Positions 36,918 to 45,428 of a stretch of DNA of 64,000 nucleotides are shown in pieces (the stretch's first letter is position 1; the number at the start of each line of letters is the position of its first letter). The notes beneath the pieces were generated by a model. That model made no database searches. It saw nothing but the letters and a program-made list of their open reading frames with translations, and was not told the DNA's origin. Source of the stretch: Bacillus carboniphilus (GTDB taxonomy: Bacteria > Bacillota > Bacilli > Bacillales > JAIVKR01). The stretch is taken from positions 1,973,822-2,037,821 of the forward strand of contig NZ_CP129013.1 in assembly GCF_020524035.2 (NCBI RefSeq), given 5' to 3'. The position numbers were made by a program, and so were the translations under genes.

Positions 36918-37858
36918 TTATTTCACTCTTAGTCTTTGCCCTGGATAGATAAAGTTCACCTCTTTAATTTGTGGGTTGAGCTTTTTAAGCTTGGACAAGT
37001 TAGTTTCATATTTTTTTGCGATCTCGCTCATCGTGTCACCGGATCTAACCTTGTGATACTCTTTAGCTTACCCTTTTAGCTTTAATCGTTGCCCTGGATA
37101 GATTAGATTAGGATTTTTGATGTTGTTGAGACTAGCGATATATTTAACGCTTAGATAATATTTATCAGTGATTTGACTTAATGTATCTCCTTTTTTGACC
37201 ACATGCATATAGCCATCTGATTTAGGTTTTGCCTTTGCTTTTGGTTTAGATTTAACAGTCTTTTTAGTCTCGCCCGTGAAAAACTCTAGCTTTTAATTGC
37301 TCAAGATACGGTTTAGATCAAAATTACTTGCGTATCCATCTAAACGGCCTTTATCGGTGTACTCGTGAAGATCACAAGGGAAAGATGGTTTGCTGTTAGG
37401 TGTTCCATCATTCCTTCCATAGTGAGGAATCCAAACCGCGTCAACTTCATCTAGATTTAATCTTTTGTACCAGTGATGACATACGTAGATACCTACTTTT
37501 TTCGCTCCTAAACTACGAAGCTTTTTAACATACGCTGATACACCGGCTCTCATATCTTTCATAGATTCCTCTTCGACATCTAACCACCAGAAGGTAGAAT
37601 TTAAAGATTTTGTACGGCTATAGAAGTCTGTAGCTTCAACCTCCATGTCATTTACATTCACTCCGCGTACCCATGCATAAGCAGCCGTTGGAACCCCACG
37701 TTTTTTAAACTCGTCATGGTGTTGTTTATAGTGTCTGTCAATGGTTAGTGATCCGTATTGAGTGCGGATAATCGCTAAGGATACTTGGCTAGCAAGCTTG
37801 GCATAATTGATCTTACTTGGTACTTGGTGATGTGTACGTCGATAATATATTTACTCAT
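36918..37858 (-). pseudogene. GH25 endolysin with two LysM domains, multiply disrupted
   Basis: Reconstructed frame: glycosyl hydrolase family 25 muramidase (DVTHHQ, SLAIIRTQYGS, AYAWVRGV, FWWLDVEEES, VGIYVCHHWY, LHEYTDKG) followed by two LysM repeats ([20 protein letters not shown]) that bind peptidoglycan. Lesions: a missing base near 37837 just after the start, an in-frame TAA at 37293-37295 after the catalytic domain, and another TAA at 37068-37070 between the LysM repeats. Three independent lesions indicate true decay. It belongs to the lysis cassette with the holins just upstream. Confidence 0.82.
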
Positions 37859-37886
37859 AATCTATCACTCTTATTATTTTTAATAT

Positions 37887-37912
37887 GAAAAAAAGAGCCA
37901 CAGTGTGACTCT
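37887..37912 (-). terminator. Terminator between holin and endolysin remnant
   Basis: AGAGTCAC and GTGGCTCT then seven Ts on the minus strand; the stem overlaps the holin stop codon. Confidence 0.65.
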
Positions 37913-38108
37913 ATTGATCCTTGTATCCTTTTCCTAAGCTTGGGTTGTTGATAATACCCCCAGCTACTAAAACAGCTAGGATTGCATCTACATAAGCTTG
38001 ATATTTGTCTGGAGCAAGTAGTCCAAGATCATTTACAAAAAGACCTCCAAGAGCTGCCACACTGACCCATAAACCATAGTTTTTAAAACGTTTTGGCAAG
38101 GATCTCAC
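37911..38108 (-). CDS. Phage holin (phi LC3-like)
   Basis: A 65-residue protein with two hydrophobic segments (WVSVAALGGLFVNDLGLL and AYVDAILAVLVAGGIINNP) and the ending NPSLGKGYKD typical of this holin family. Holins permeabilise the membrane to let the endolysin reach the wall. Overlaps the upstream XhlA-type gene by 26 bp. Confidence 0.8.
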   Translation of the reverse strand: MRSLPKRFKNYGLWVSVAALGGLFVNDLGLLAPDKYQAYVDAILAVLVAGGIINNPSLGKGYKDQ

Positions 38109-38295
38109 CTCCTCCCATGAGCAAACCTAATAGACTCAAAACAATAGCTCCTATTACGATTCGTAGGAGCCATGTGGTGTTGTTTTTTATACTTGCTAAG
38201 TCTGTCTTTATATCAGTGATGTTCGATTCTGCGACTGCAACACGAGTCTTTAAATCTGTAACATCGGATTCTAGTTGTCTTACTCTTTGCTCCAT
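38083..38295 (-). CDS. XhlA-type holin-associated protein
   Basis: A 70-residue protein: an N-terminal coiled coil (RVRQLESDVTDLKTRVAVAE) and a C-terminal membrane span (WLLRIVIGAIVLSLLGLLM). This is the XhlA arrangement of the PBSX-type lysis cassette, where it works with the holin. Confidence 0.85.
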   Translation of the reverse strand: MEQRVRQLESDVTDLKTRVAVAESNITDIKTDLASIKNNTTWLLRIVIGAIVLSLLGLLMGGGEILAKTF

Positions 38296-38342
38296 CTTTT
38301 CATCTCCTAAAATGCAAAATAAAAAAGCCTATTCGGCTCCTT

Positions 38343-38471
38343 CTAATCTAATACTTTCTGCGAGATCGTCGCGTTTTCTTTCACTTCCACGACTTGATAT
38401 TGCACGTTGATTAAGTTTCCGTTTTCGTCCAATTCCTCGACGGTGAATGTGTCTACGACATGTTTTACCAT
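38343..38471 (-). CDS. 42-residue phage protein downstream of the tail-like gene
   Basis: MVKHVVDTFTVEELDENGNL and onward, no known domain. GAGGAGGC lies 6 bp upstream. Its start overlaps the stop of the 174-residue gene. Small proteins in this position (between tail protein and XhlA) are usual in Bacillus prophages. A short hairpin with a T run (38325-38338, AGCC..GGCT) follows. Confidence 0.65.
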   Translation of the reverse strand: MVKHVVDTFTVEELDENGNLINVQYQVVEVKENATISQKVLD

Positions 38472-38989
38472 GTGACCGCCTCCTCTCGGATTTTAATGGA
38501 AATATATCTACTCTTTGATTTATCTACGTTTGTTTGATTTATATACTTCAGCATAATAGGTATATTTTTATCGAATTCTGTGTTTAAAAAATGATTCTGT
38601 AACTCTAAAATTGTCCTACTATTCACTTCGCTTCCTATATCAACTCTATTACTAATAATTCTCAACGTGTTGCTTGACTTGACATTCGTAATTTTGTGGT
38701 GGTATTCATTTTTCCCGCTCGCTAAAACGATTTCGTGTGTTCCGCTTCCACCTAAGGGAAAATCTACGTAAATGAAAATCGATTCCACTTTAGCGATTGT
38801 TCCGTCTGTAGGCTTAATTTCTATGATTTCACTTCCCCCAGCAGGGACTGTTGTTGATGAATAAACTTCTATCATCGTCAACCTCGCCTTTCGCTCCTGC
38901 AAGCTGACATCTGTGATCGGTCCACTTTTCCCGTTGTCTCGAGCGATGGTAAACGTGTTAAAGGCTTTGTTTAAAAAGTTTAATCCCAT
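38465..38989 (-). CDS. Phage tail-associated structural protein (putative)
   Basis: A 174-residue mostly beta protein (TTVPAGGSEIIEIKPTDG, IFIYVDFPLGGSG, YISIKIREEAVTW). Its location upstream of the holins suggests a minor tail or fibre-associated protein; the family was not recognised. GAGGAGGCAAC upstream. A C-terminal fragment of a paralogue lies immediately upstream. Confidence 0.55.
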   Translation of the reverse strand: MGLNFLNKAFNTFTIARDNGKSGPITDVSLQERKARLTMIEVYSSTTVPAGGSEIIEIKPTDGTIAKVESIFIYVDFPLGGSGTHEIVLASGKNEYHHKITNVKSSNTLRIISNRVDIGSEVNSRTILELQNHFLNTEFDKNIPIMLKYINQTNVDKSKSRYISIKIREEAVTW

Positions 38990-39107
38990 TGAGTTGCCTC
39001 CTCTCGGACTAAAAGGACAATTTTCCTTTCATTGTTATGTGATGCATTTGTCGAATTCGTGTACCCTATTGATAATATTTTAGGTAGGTTCAGTTGGTTA
39101 TAGCTGA
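38979..39107 (-). pseudogene. C-terminal fragment of a paralogous tail-like gene
   Basis: The frame ending at 38979 reads KILSIGYTNSTNASHNNERK then IVLLVREEATQWD-stop, similar to the end of the 174-residue protein (YINQTNVDKSKSRYISIKIREEAVTW). It joins the membrane-protein gene at its left in another frame, so a deletion has fused unrelated phage modules here. Confidence 0.5.
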
Positions 39108-39353
39108 CCACACCGAATAAGTTGCAACTATAGCTAATAAAACCATGAAAATATCTTCTCGTATCGTTTTTTTATTTAATTCGTTCGCTCTTAATGTTGT
39201 AAAGATTCTTTTCAAGCGAAATACGCCAAATATAACAATAACAATCCAACTACCTAACCAGAATATATTAAATAGAACAGGGAGAAATTTTTTAATGATG
39301 CCAAGAATACCAATAAAAATAATTACAAAAATGATATGTTTAATCTTCTCCAA
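39090..39353 (-). CDS. Island membrane protein, about 87 residues
   Basis: Three hydrophobic segments (KHIIFVIIFIGILGII, VLFNIFWLGSWIVIVIFGVF, FMVLLAIVATYSVWS). The start is taken as TTG at 39353 because AAAGGAG is 9 bp upstream; an ATG at 39377 lacks a ribosome binding site. Function unknown. Confidence 0.5.
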   Translation of the reverse strand: MEKIKHIIFVIIFIGILGIIKKFLPVLFNIFWLGSWIVIVIFGVFRLKRIFTTLRANELNKKTIREDIFMVLLAIVATYSVWSAITN

Positions 39354-39414
39354 AACAAAAACTCCTTTCTCATCCATTATACGACATAAAAGAGAGAGGG
39401 TTTCATTCCTATAT

Positions 39415-39699
39415 TCATCTTAAGTTTGTACCCTTCATTATGCTCCAAGAAATAACCCCTGTTATACCTGCGAAAAAAACATAAAAATAACAGCTATCAA
39501 AAAAGTTATAACCGTAGATTCCTGATTCATAAAAATATCCATTAAACCAAATGTCAAATACTATAAATATAAAAAAATACATGCCAAGACCTATAAATAT
39601 CTTCTTTGAATACAATGCCGTTATGACACCCAGTAAAATAGATATGGGTATTATTAATAACTCCAAAATAAGTGGATGAAATACATCTGATATTCCCAT
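39415..39699 (-). CDS. Island membrane protein, 94 residues
   Basis: Three hydrophobic segments (LILELLIIPISILLGVITAL, IFIGLGMYFFIFIVFDIWF, SCYFYVFFAGITGVISW). No family recognised. Next to two other small membrane genes; may be phage moron genes. Confidence 0.5.
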   Translation of the reverse strand: MGISDVFHPLILELLIIPISILLGVITALYSKKIFIGLGMYFFIFIVFDIWFNGYFYESGIYGYNFFDSCYFYVFFAGITGVISWSIMKGTNLR

Positions 39700-39806
39700 T
39701 TATGCTTCTCCATTCTTCTCAGATAATTTGTCTTGTTCTACTTGTTTAGACAAAACTTCTTGGGAAAAGTTACAGAATAAATTCTAAAAGAGAAAAAACA
39801 TCCTAA

Positions 39807-40016
39807 TTAGGATGCTTTTATCGGATTACCTTCTTTATCTTTGAAACTACCAACAATGATCATAATAAAATCAATCAATACCCATATCCCAAATCCACCA
39901 CCTGTAATAAGCATTAGAATTCCTGTACCGATCTTTCCGACATAGAAACGGTGTACACCTAGGACACCTAAGAAGAAACATAATAATAACGTTGCTACCC
40001 AATTTTTCTCTGACAT
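39807..40016 (-). CDS. TM2 domain protein
   Basis: A 69-residue protein with two membrane spans and the TM2 signature FFLGVLGVHRFYVGKIGTGILMLITGGGFGIWVLIDFIMI (shown in part as GVHRFYVGK and GIWVLIDF). TM2 proteins are common in bacteria and phages; role unclear. A CATCC TAATTA GGATG terminator overlaps its stop codon (39799-39814). Confidence 0.85.
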   Translation of the reverse strand: MSEKNWVATLLLCFFLGVLGVHRFYVGKIGTGILMLITGGGFGIWVLIDFIMIIVGSFKDKEGNPIKAS

Positions 40017-40137
40017 TTAGCATCTCTCCTGTTTAAATAAAATAATTGCAAAAGAATTTCATATTAAATTATACGACATAAAGGAGATAAAGTTTCAAAT
40101 ACATAATATTTAGTTTTTTTAAAAATAATAATATTAA

Positions 40138-40198
40138 GAGCCACCACACATCCACGTTCAAAAATTGTTTTGTACAATTCGACCTAGTAGGTGGCTCG
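40138..40198. other. Extended hairpin downstream of the 83-residue gene
   Basis: GAGCCACC pairs perfectly with GGTGGCTC across 45 bp, with an inner AATTG..CAATT pair. It might be a small RNA element or a nested insertion scar. Confidence 0.4.
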
Positions 40199-40201
40199 CA
40201 C

Positions 40202-40224
40202 AAAAAAGCACCCTGCTGGATGCT
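40202..40224 (-). terminator. Terminator of the 83-residue gene
   Basis: AGCATCC AGCA GGGTGCT followed by TTTTTT on the minus strand, directly after the stop codon. Confidence 0.75.
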
Positions 40225-40225
40225 C

Positions 40226-40477
40226 TTATTTAAACTTAACTTTATCAGATGGCATATTCCGTTTCACAATACCCTTAAATAAATTAATTTCTTCTTCTAA
40301 TTTGAAAAATCGTCTTGGTAATATCATTGCCTGGTTTTGAGAGATATATAGTAATAATAAATCTTTAGTGGCTCTTCGCCATTTAGAATGATTATTTAGA
40401 AAATAAAAAACTTCTTTTCTAAAAGACTTAAAAGCGGACAAGAGAATAAGTTCAATTGCTCGCTCAGTATTTTCCAC
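40226..40477 (-). CDS. 83-residue island protein of unknown function
   Basis: Basic, helical (FRKEVFYFLNNHSKWRRATK, RRFFKLEEEINLFKGIVKRN). GTG start with AGGTG-like context. It lies immediately downstream of the ISL3 element, so its native 5' region or promoter may have been removed. No family recognised. Confidence 0.45.
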   Translation of the reverse strand: MENTERAIELILLSAFKSFRKEVFYFLNNHSKWRRATKDLLLLYISQNQAMILPRRFFKLEEEINLFKGIVKRNMPSDKVKFK

Positions 40478-40583
40478 CTGTTACAGGGTTAAAAAACGGA
40501 TCCCTGGTTACACTATTTACTGGACAAGGGAATGAGTTCAGTTGTGAAGCGAGGTATGGCTCCAAACTGTTACTTGTTCTTTT

Positions 40584-41819
40584 TTATTTATTTAATTTGA
40601 AGTCCAGTTTTCCATGGAGTAAAAAGACCATGGCCACCATATTTTTATGCGAACGATAGCCTCGTGCTTTTCTTTTGGCAGCCTGAAAGACACTATTAAT
40701 TCCTTCTAATAAGCCATTGTTTAGCTTGGATGAGAACCACCTGATAATTCCGTCATAGTGGTCTTTAATGGTCTTTGAAACATCTACCATGGGCTTCAGT
40801 CTGCAACGAAGTCCCCACTCAATCCAGTCGTTTAATACCATAGGGGCAATTTCACGAGGGTATTGAAAGATTTCTTGAAAGCTTATTCGCATACGATAGG
40901 CTTTCGCTGTATCTAAGTTACAATCTTTTAAACGATCAAGGGTTTCTCTTTGAGAGCTTGTTAAGTTTTTCTCATTTTTTAACCAGACATATCGTGTGTT
41001 TTTTAAGTCTTTACACGTTTTTTGTTCCTTACGACGCACATCGTCTACTGCTTCATTTACGGCTTTGACGACATGAAACTTATCAAATGTGATGGATGCT
41101 TTGGGGAAGTTTTCTTTCGCTCCCTTAATAAAAGCAGGGGACATATCCATACATACTTCTGTTATTTTCTCTGCCTGTCCTCCGCGAGATTCTAAATGTT
41201 TCTTACACTCTTCCCATGTACTAGAGTCCTTTCCCTTTGTGACGTGGATGACATTCTTTTTTTGGGGATCCATAAAAATCGTGATATAGTTATGCCCTCT
41301 CTTTGAAGAGGTTTCATCTGTACTAATCATCGTCACTTCTGATAAGTCTTGAGACTCAATCGCGTTGTCCACATAATAGTGAAGAATTCTCCACAACTGG
41401 GTATCGTGTTCACCAACTAAACGGCTGATCGCACTCATAGGCATATCTTTTGCCAGGGTCATAATCCATGCGTCGAAAAGGATCGTGAAATTGGATCGAC
41501 TCTTAATCGCCCAAGGGATTTTCACACGATGAACCTTTTGGCAGTTCTGACAATCCGTCCTAGGTAATTCTGCATGGATATAACAGGGATATTCGAGGAA
41601 ATTTAAATGCCTCCACGTTCGGTTGTAGTCAGCTATGTCATATACGGATTGGCTTTCTGCTCCACAATTCGCACAGGAAAACCGTGCACCTTTACGAATA
41701 TCTACATAGACATCTAATTGTTGATGTTCATTGCTAAATATACAACTTTCTATATACCATGGCTCCGAAATATGAAAGACCTCTTCTATACCCTTCACTT
41801 CTATTAACATCTTGATCAC
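40584..41819 (-). CDS. ISL3-family transposase
   Basis: A 411-residue DDE transposase. An N-terminal zinc finger (CANCG at residue 48 and CQNC near 93) and HTH region precede the DDE domain (MISTDETSSKRGH, VCMDMSPAFIKGAKENFP, SSKLNNGLLEGINSVFQAAKRKARGY). Length and motifs match ISL3. Intact, so possibly active. I could not resolve the terminal inverted repeats or the 8-bp target duplication by eye. Confidence 0.9.
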   Translation of the reverse strand: MIKMLIEVKGIEEVFHISEPWYIESCIFSNEHQQLDVYVDIRKGARFSCANCGAESQSVYDIADYNRTWRHLNFLEYPCYIHAELPRTDCQNCQKVHRVKIPWAIKSRSNFTILFDAWIMTLAKDMPMSAISRLVGEHDTQLWRILHYYVDNAIESQDLSEVTMISTDETSSKRGHNYITIFMDPQKKNVIHVTKGKDSSTWEECKKHLESRGGQAEKITEVCMDMSPAFIKGAKENFPKASITFDKFHVVKAVNEAVDDVRRKEQKTCKDLKNTRYVWLKNEKNLTSSQRETLDRLKDCNLDTAKAYRMRISFQEIFQYPREIAPMVLNDWIEWGLRCRLKPMVDVSKTIKDHYDGIIRWFSSKLNNGLLEGINSVFQAAKRKARGYRSHKNMVAMVFLLHGKLDFKLNK

Positions 41820-41834
41820 CTGTATTCTATTGTT

Positions 41835-41978
41835 TTAGAATCCAGTATCGTCACTATTGCACCATCTTAAACAGCGAAGAAGCTCTTTAGTTCCAACTGC
41901 TTTGTAAATTCTATCCCATTCATGGTAACTATGAGATTGATTTAGTATTTGTTGTGTTCCATTATCATTAATAATCAT
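41835..41978 (-). CDS. 47-residue open frame upstream of the ISL3 transposase
   Basis: MIINDNGTQQILNQSHSYHE then WDRIYKAVGTKELLRCLRWC; looks like real coding sequence by composition, possibly a phage gene or its fragment cut by the IS. No clear ribosome binding site. Confidence 0.35.
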   Translation of the reverse strand: MIINDNGTQQILNQSHSYHEWDRIYKAVGTKELLRCLRWCNSDDTGF

Positions 41979-42146
41979 TAGCTTTGAATTAACTATTTTT
42001 CAAAATGTCAATACCTTTATTGAAAGAAAAAACTTGAATATTATTGAAATTATGGAAAATACAAGTCTTTTTAGGTATAAAAAGATCCTTTATAATTTGG
42101 AGAACAAGTAGCACATGTCCAAATCCAAACTATAAAGGAAACAAGC

Positions 42147-43407
42147 ATGGATAATTGTAGCACACATCCTACTTTAAATAAACTACTAGAATTTTTAGAT
42201 GAAGATACGTTTAAAAAAATAACCAACGTTCACAATTTAGATAAGTACATAAAGAAACTGACGACCTACTGTTTATTTCAGATTTCCATTGTTGCTCATA
42301 TTCGAGAGATTGAAAGTTTAACCCATGTTTCTCTTTATTTAGAAGATGAGAAACAACTGCAGGAAATGATCAAACTTGATTCCATTAGTACTTCTCAATT
42401 ATCCAGAAGGCTTAAAGCCATTCCTTCTTCTGTTTTTGAAAAGGTTTTTCGCCACCCTTTTGATGAAAATTCACTATCGATTAAAAAACAAGCCTATTAT
42501 TCGAGAGATCAGTCGTTTACATGTGATCGATTCTTCTACGATGACCATGTCTTTATCTCAGTATCCATGGGCCACGTTTCGAAAAACAAAAGCCGGTATT
42601 AAGCTGCATCTTAAAGTCGTTGTGACAAAAGAAATGACCATTCCAGATGAGGTCGTGTTATCTCCTGCGAACCATTCTGATCTTTCTAAGATGGATTCGT
42701 TAGTGGAATTAGACCCTGATTGCCTTTATCTTTTTGATCGTGGGTATATGGATTATAAACAGCTTGATCACTATTGTTTTAAAGACATTCGATTTATTAC
42801 AAGGTTAAAGAAGAACGCCAAAATCGAGTATTTAAATGAACAAGTCCCGGATCCCGAAAATCTCATTTTTCAAGACGCTGAAGTGTATCTTGGGGGTGAA
42901 CAAACAGGGACAAAGATGATGCACACGGTTCGTTTAATCAAAACAAAGGATCGTGAAGGTAATGAAGTTATTCTCATTACAAGTTGTTTTGACTTAACCG
43001 CAAAAGAAATTGGTGATCTATATCGATATCGTTGGAAGATCGAAACCTTTTTTAAATGGATGAAGCAGCATCTTAACATCACCTCTTTTTATGGAAAGAG
43101 TCCAAACGCGGTTTATAATCAAATTTGGATCGCTCTTATTACGTATAGCCTAGAGGTATTACTGAAGCTGTCCTTAAATGATGATGGTTCCCTACTAACC
43201 TTTAAGAGAAGACTGGAAACCTTGTTATATCAGCCGTTTCATATATTTGTTAAAGCGTTGTTCAAAGAAAAGACCCGAACCTCCAAAGGGCGAAGGAAGC
43301 AAAATTGGGAAGTAGAATACAGGATGCTCGAGCAGCAAGTACTTAGAGGGGAGGTGGACTTTTTAGACAAACCAACAGGCGAACCTCTTTTTGTACACTT
43401 TTCATAA
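42147..43407 (+). CDS. IS4-family transposase, frameshifted
   Basis: DDE transposase of about 420 residues: first Asp in HVIDSSTMTMSL, second in YLFDRGYMD, and the IS4 signature Y-x2-R-x3-E-x6-K in YRYRWKIETFFKWMKQHL. Two overlapping frames (42147-42602 and 42376-43407) join if one C is removed from CCC at 42455-42457, giving RH-LLMKIHYRLK. This may be sequence error or inactivation. Ends not resolved. Confidence 0.85.
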
Positions 43408-43646
43408 TAAAAGTATAATTCTTTAAAAATATGGATAAAGGCTGCTTGATACAGAGGTTCTCTCTTTTTTAATTTTAAAAAGACGGAAAATTCAGTTATT
43501 AGAAGTGTTTTCCAATCGAAGGCTGCTTGATTTTTATTGTGAAGTTTTATGCAACGTTAATGAATCAATACAAATAACGCCCATCAAGGCGTCCATTACA
43601 TTTTGCTAATCTTATTATACAGTAAGGCGTTTCAATTTGTAACCAC
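43408..43646. other. No gene seen; flank of the IS4 element
   Basis: Contains a 13-bp direct repeat AAGGCTGCTTGAT (near 43438 and 43520) and a small hairpin AACGCC..GGCGTC near 43578-43594. Nothing else recognised. Confidence 0.4.
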
Positions 43647-43675
43647 TTGGTTTTATTTTGCAAATCAGTTATAAT
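43647..43675 (+). promoter_or_regulatory. Promoter of the antitoxin RNA
   Basis: TTGGTT (43647-43652), 17 bp, TATAAT (43670-43675). Confidence 0.6.
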
Positions 43676-43682
43676 GAACTCA

Positions 43683-43827
43683 GGACAAGCATAGAATAAA
43701 AAAGACCGCGGGTGCGCAAACACCCACGGTCGATATACAATAGACGCTCTAAGGGCGATAGTTCTGAATTATGTTCAGAAAAATAACCACCACTTAAAGT
43801 TTGGATGCTTGAGGGTGGTTATTTTTT
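43683..43827 (+). ncRNA. Antisense antitoxin RNA of a type I toxin-antitoxin pair (RatA-like)
   Basis: Starts about 7 bp after the -10 box. Folds into GACCGCGGGTG with CACCCACGGTC (43705-43732), a TTCTGAA..TTCAGAA hairpin, and ends in the shared terminator at 43781-43827. Its 3' part is complementary to the 3' end of the toxin mRNA, the TxpA/RatA and BsrE-type arrangement. Assigned by architecture. Confidence 0.65.
43781..43827. terminator. Shared bidirectional terminator of toxin and antitoxin
   Basis: AAATAACCACC and GGTGGTTATTT with T runs in both directions. Confidence 0.8.
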
Positions 43828-43902
43828 ATGGTTAAAAGACAATATTGCCACAATGAGCGATCCAAAAGCGATCATAGCCATCAATGTTTCAAATACTGTC
43901 AT
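43819..43902 (-). CDS. Type I toxin peptide, BsrE/TxpA (holin-like toxin) family
   Basis: A 27-residue peptide MTVFETLMAMIAFGSLIVAI then LSFNHKK: one membrane span with a basic tail, matching the putative holin-like toxins of Bacillus (BsrE begins MSTFQALMLMLAIGSFIIAL). It kills or arrests by membrane insertion. A very strong AAAGGGGGTGG ribosome binding site lies upstream but is held in a CCCCT ATCGA AGGGG hairpin. Overlaps the antisense RNA at its 3' end. Common in Bacillus prophages. Confidence 0.85.
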   Translation of the reverse strand: MTVFETLMAMIAFGSLIVAILSFNHKK

Positions 43903-43968
43903 ACGTCCACCCCCTTTCGATAGGGGAATGAACTACCACCCTCAAAGCCGATCTATTGTTCAAGAAGA

Positions 43969-43974
43969 ATTATA
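43969..43974 (-). promoter_or_regulatory. Extended -10 promoter of the toxin gene
   Basis: TGTTATAAT on the minus strand is an extended -10 box; the -35 region is weak. Transcription would begin near 43962, giving a leader of about 60 bases. Confidence 0.5.
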
Positions 43975-44040
43975 ACATAATTTGGACAAAGAAATTTAAT
44001 TTGTAAAATAGAATTGGTAAAGTTATGATAAATAAAAATA

Positions 44041-44155
44041 GGCTGTCCCTCCACCGCCAAGTTTGAGGACAACCCATTCAATCATTACTTTGAGTTTATA
44101 GTAAACAAACCCCTTCTGCAAGTGTTTAGAAGTTGGTGAATGTGAGTGGACAGCC
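44041..44155. repeat. Inverted repeat GGCTGTCC / GGACAGCC upstream of the integrase
   Basis: 8-bp arms at 44041-44048 and 44148-44155 flank the presumed integrase promoter region; possible regulator site or attachment-related structure. Confidence 0.35.
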
Positions 44156-44171
44156 TTATATTGAGTTTGAG

Positions 44172-45341
44172 ATGATTCAATTGGCTACATTCAGAAAATC
44201 AAAAAGCGGAAAATGGCAAGCGAGAGTATCAAAAGAAGGAAGAGAGTTTAGTATTGGTACGTTTAGAACGAAAAAAGAAGCCGAGATTGAATCTTCAAAA
44301 GTAGAAGAAAGAATTTATTACGGACAAACTTTAAATGACAGAAATATGCTGTTTGAAGATGTGGCAAACGAATGGTTATTCAAACACAAAAAATCAAACG
44401 TAAAAGATTCTACGTTCGTACAACTAGAAATGACTGTAAGAGTTCATATCTTACCTCGGTTCGGATCTCATAGAATTATGTTAATCAGGAGAGCAGACAT
44501 AAAAAAGTGGACGCAAGAATATACGAACATGGTTGATGAAGTTGGAAATGAAAAGTATTCATTTGGTACTAGATTGAGACATTTATCGGTATTAAAGAGC
44601 ATTTTCCACTATGCCGTACATGAATTAGAGGTATTAGAAAAAAAACCTTGTGATCGTTTAAGAGTCCCAGTTAAAGACTCTGTTGGAATTAACACAGAAA
44701 CAAAGTACTATATTCTTGACGAACTAAACGCATTGTTAAACTATATGAAAGAATACAAACACCAAAGATATTCAGGCTATCAGATTTACTATATGTTGAT
44801 GTATTTTCTAAGTCAAACTGGAGTGAGAATTAGTGAAGCCTTAGCTTTAAGGTGGAGTGACATTAATGGGAACAAACTGACTGTAGAACGGCAAACAAGT
44901 AGGGATGACCATAATAATGTGAAAATCACCACACTCAAGAACTCATCCTCATATAGAACAATAGGACTAAATGATGAACTTTTACATGAACTCAAAAAAT
45001 TTAAACTCAAGCAAAACGAAATGATATTAGGGACAGATCACTTCTACAAAAATAGCGACGGTATCATTTTTCAAAACTATTTAGGGAACTACCTAACACC
45101 TTCAACTGTTCGAGACTCCATTCGAGATTATTGCAAAAAAGCTGAAATCGATTATAAAGGTACCCATGGATTTAGACATACACATGCAGTTTTACTTCTT
45201 GAATCAGGAGCAAGCATTAAGTTTGTTTCCAAAAGATTAGGACACAAAACCATCAAAACCACTGCGGACACTTACCTGGATATTACCGGAAAAATAGAAG
45301 AAGACGAACTTAAAAAGTTCGCCTCCTACACTCATAATTAA
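44172..45341 (+). CDS. Tyrosine recombinase (phage integrase)
   Basis: A 389-residue site-specific recombinase. An arm-binding N-terminal domain (FRKSKSGKWQARVS, FRTKKEAEI), a core-binding SAM-like domain (about 60-165), and a catalytic domain with the R-H-R-H-Y set: TGVRISEALALRW, HGFRHTHA, LGHKTIKTTADTYLDI. It ends 88 bp from the right attachment repeat. The start is uncertain: ATG at 44172 is chosen by homologue length; an in-frame TTG at 44133 is also open. Confidence 0.93.
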   Translation: MIQLATFRKSKSGKWQARVSKEGREFSIGTFRTKKEAEIESSKVEERIYYGQTLNDRNMLFEDVANEWLFKHKKSNVKDSTFVQLEMTVRVHILPRFGSHRIMLIRRADIKKWTQEYTNMVDEVGNEKYSFGTRLRHLSVLKSIFHYAVHELEVLEKKPCDRLRVPVKDSVGINTETKYYILDELNALLNYMKEYKHQRYSGYQIYYMLMYFLSQTGVRISEALALRWSDINGNKLTVERQTSRDDHNNVKITTLKNSSSYRTIGLNDELLHELKKFKLKQNEMILGTDHFYKNSDGIIFQNYLGNYLTPSTVRDSIRDYCKKAEIDYKGTHGFRHTHAVLLLESGASIKFVSKRLGHKTIKTTADTYLDITGKIEEDELKKFASYTHN

Positions 45342-45349
45342 ATCTGAAT

Positions 45350-45366
45350 CGGCACAAAATCGGCAC
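45350..45366. repeat. Integrase arm-type sites, right end
   Basis: CGGCAC at 45350 and 45361, 11 bp apart, matching the three sites inside the left end. Confidence 0.65.
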
Positions 45367-45428
45367 GTTTTAGTTTTCATTGAGAAATGGTGTTAACAAA
45401 ACATTGATATATCAATGTTTAAAGCACC

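Noticed and set aside
40480..42120. Terminal inverted repeats of the ISL3 and IS4 elements
   Set aside because: I compared the flanks in both orientations and found no convincing matching ends or target duplications, so only the transposase genes are reported.
42376..42602. Programmed frameshift in the IS4 transposase
   Set aside because: IS4 elements normally use a single frame, there is no slippery A-run, and the break fits one extra C.
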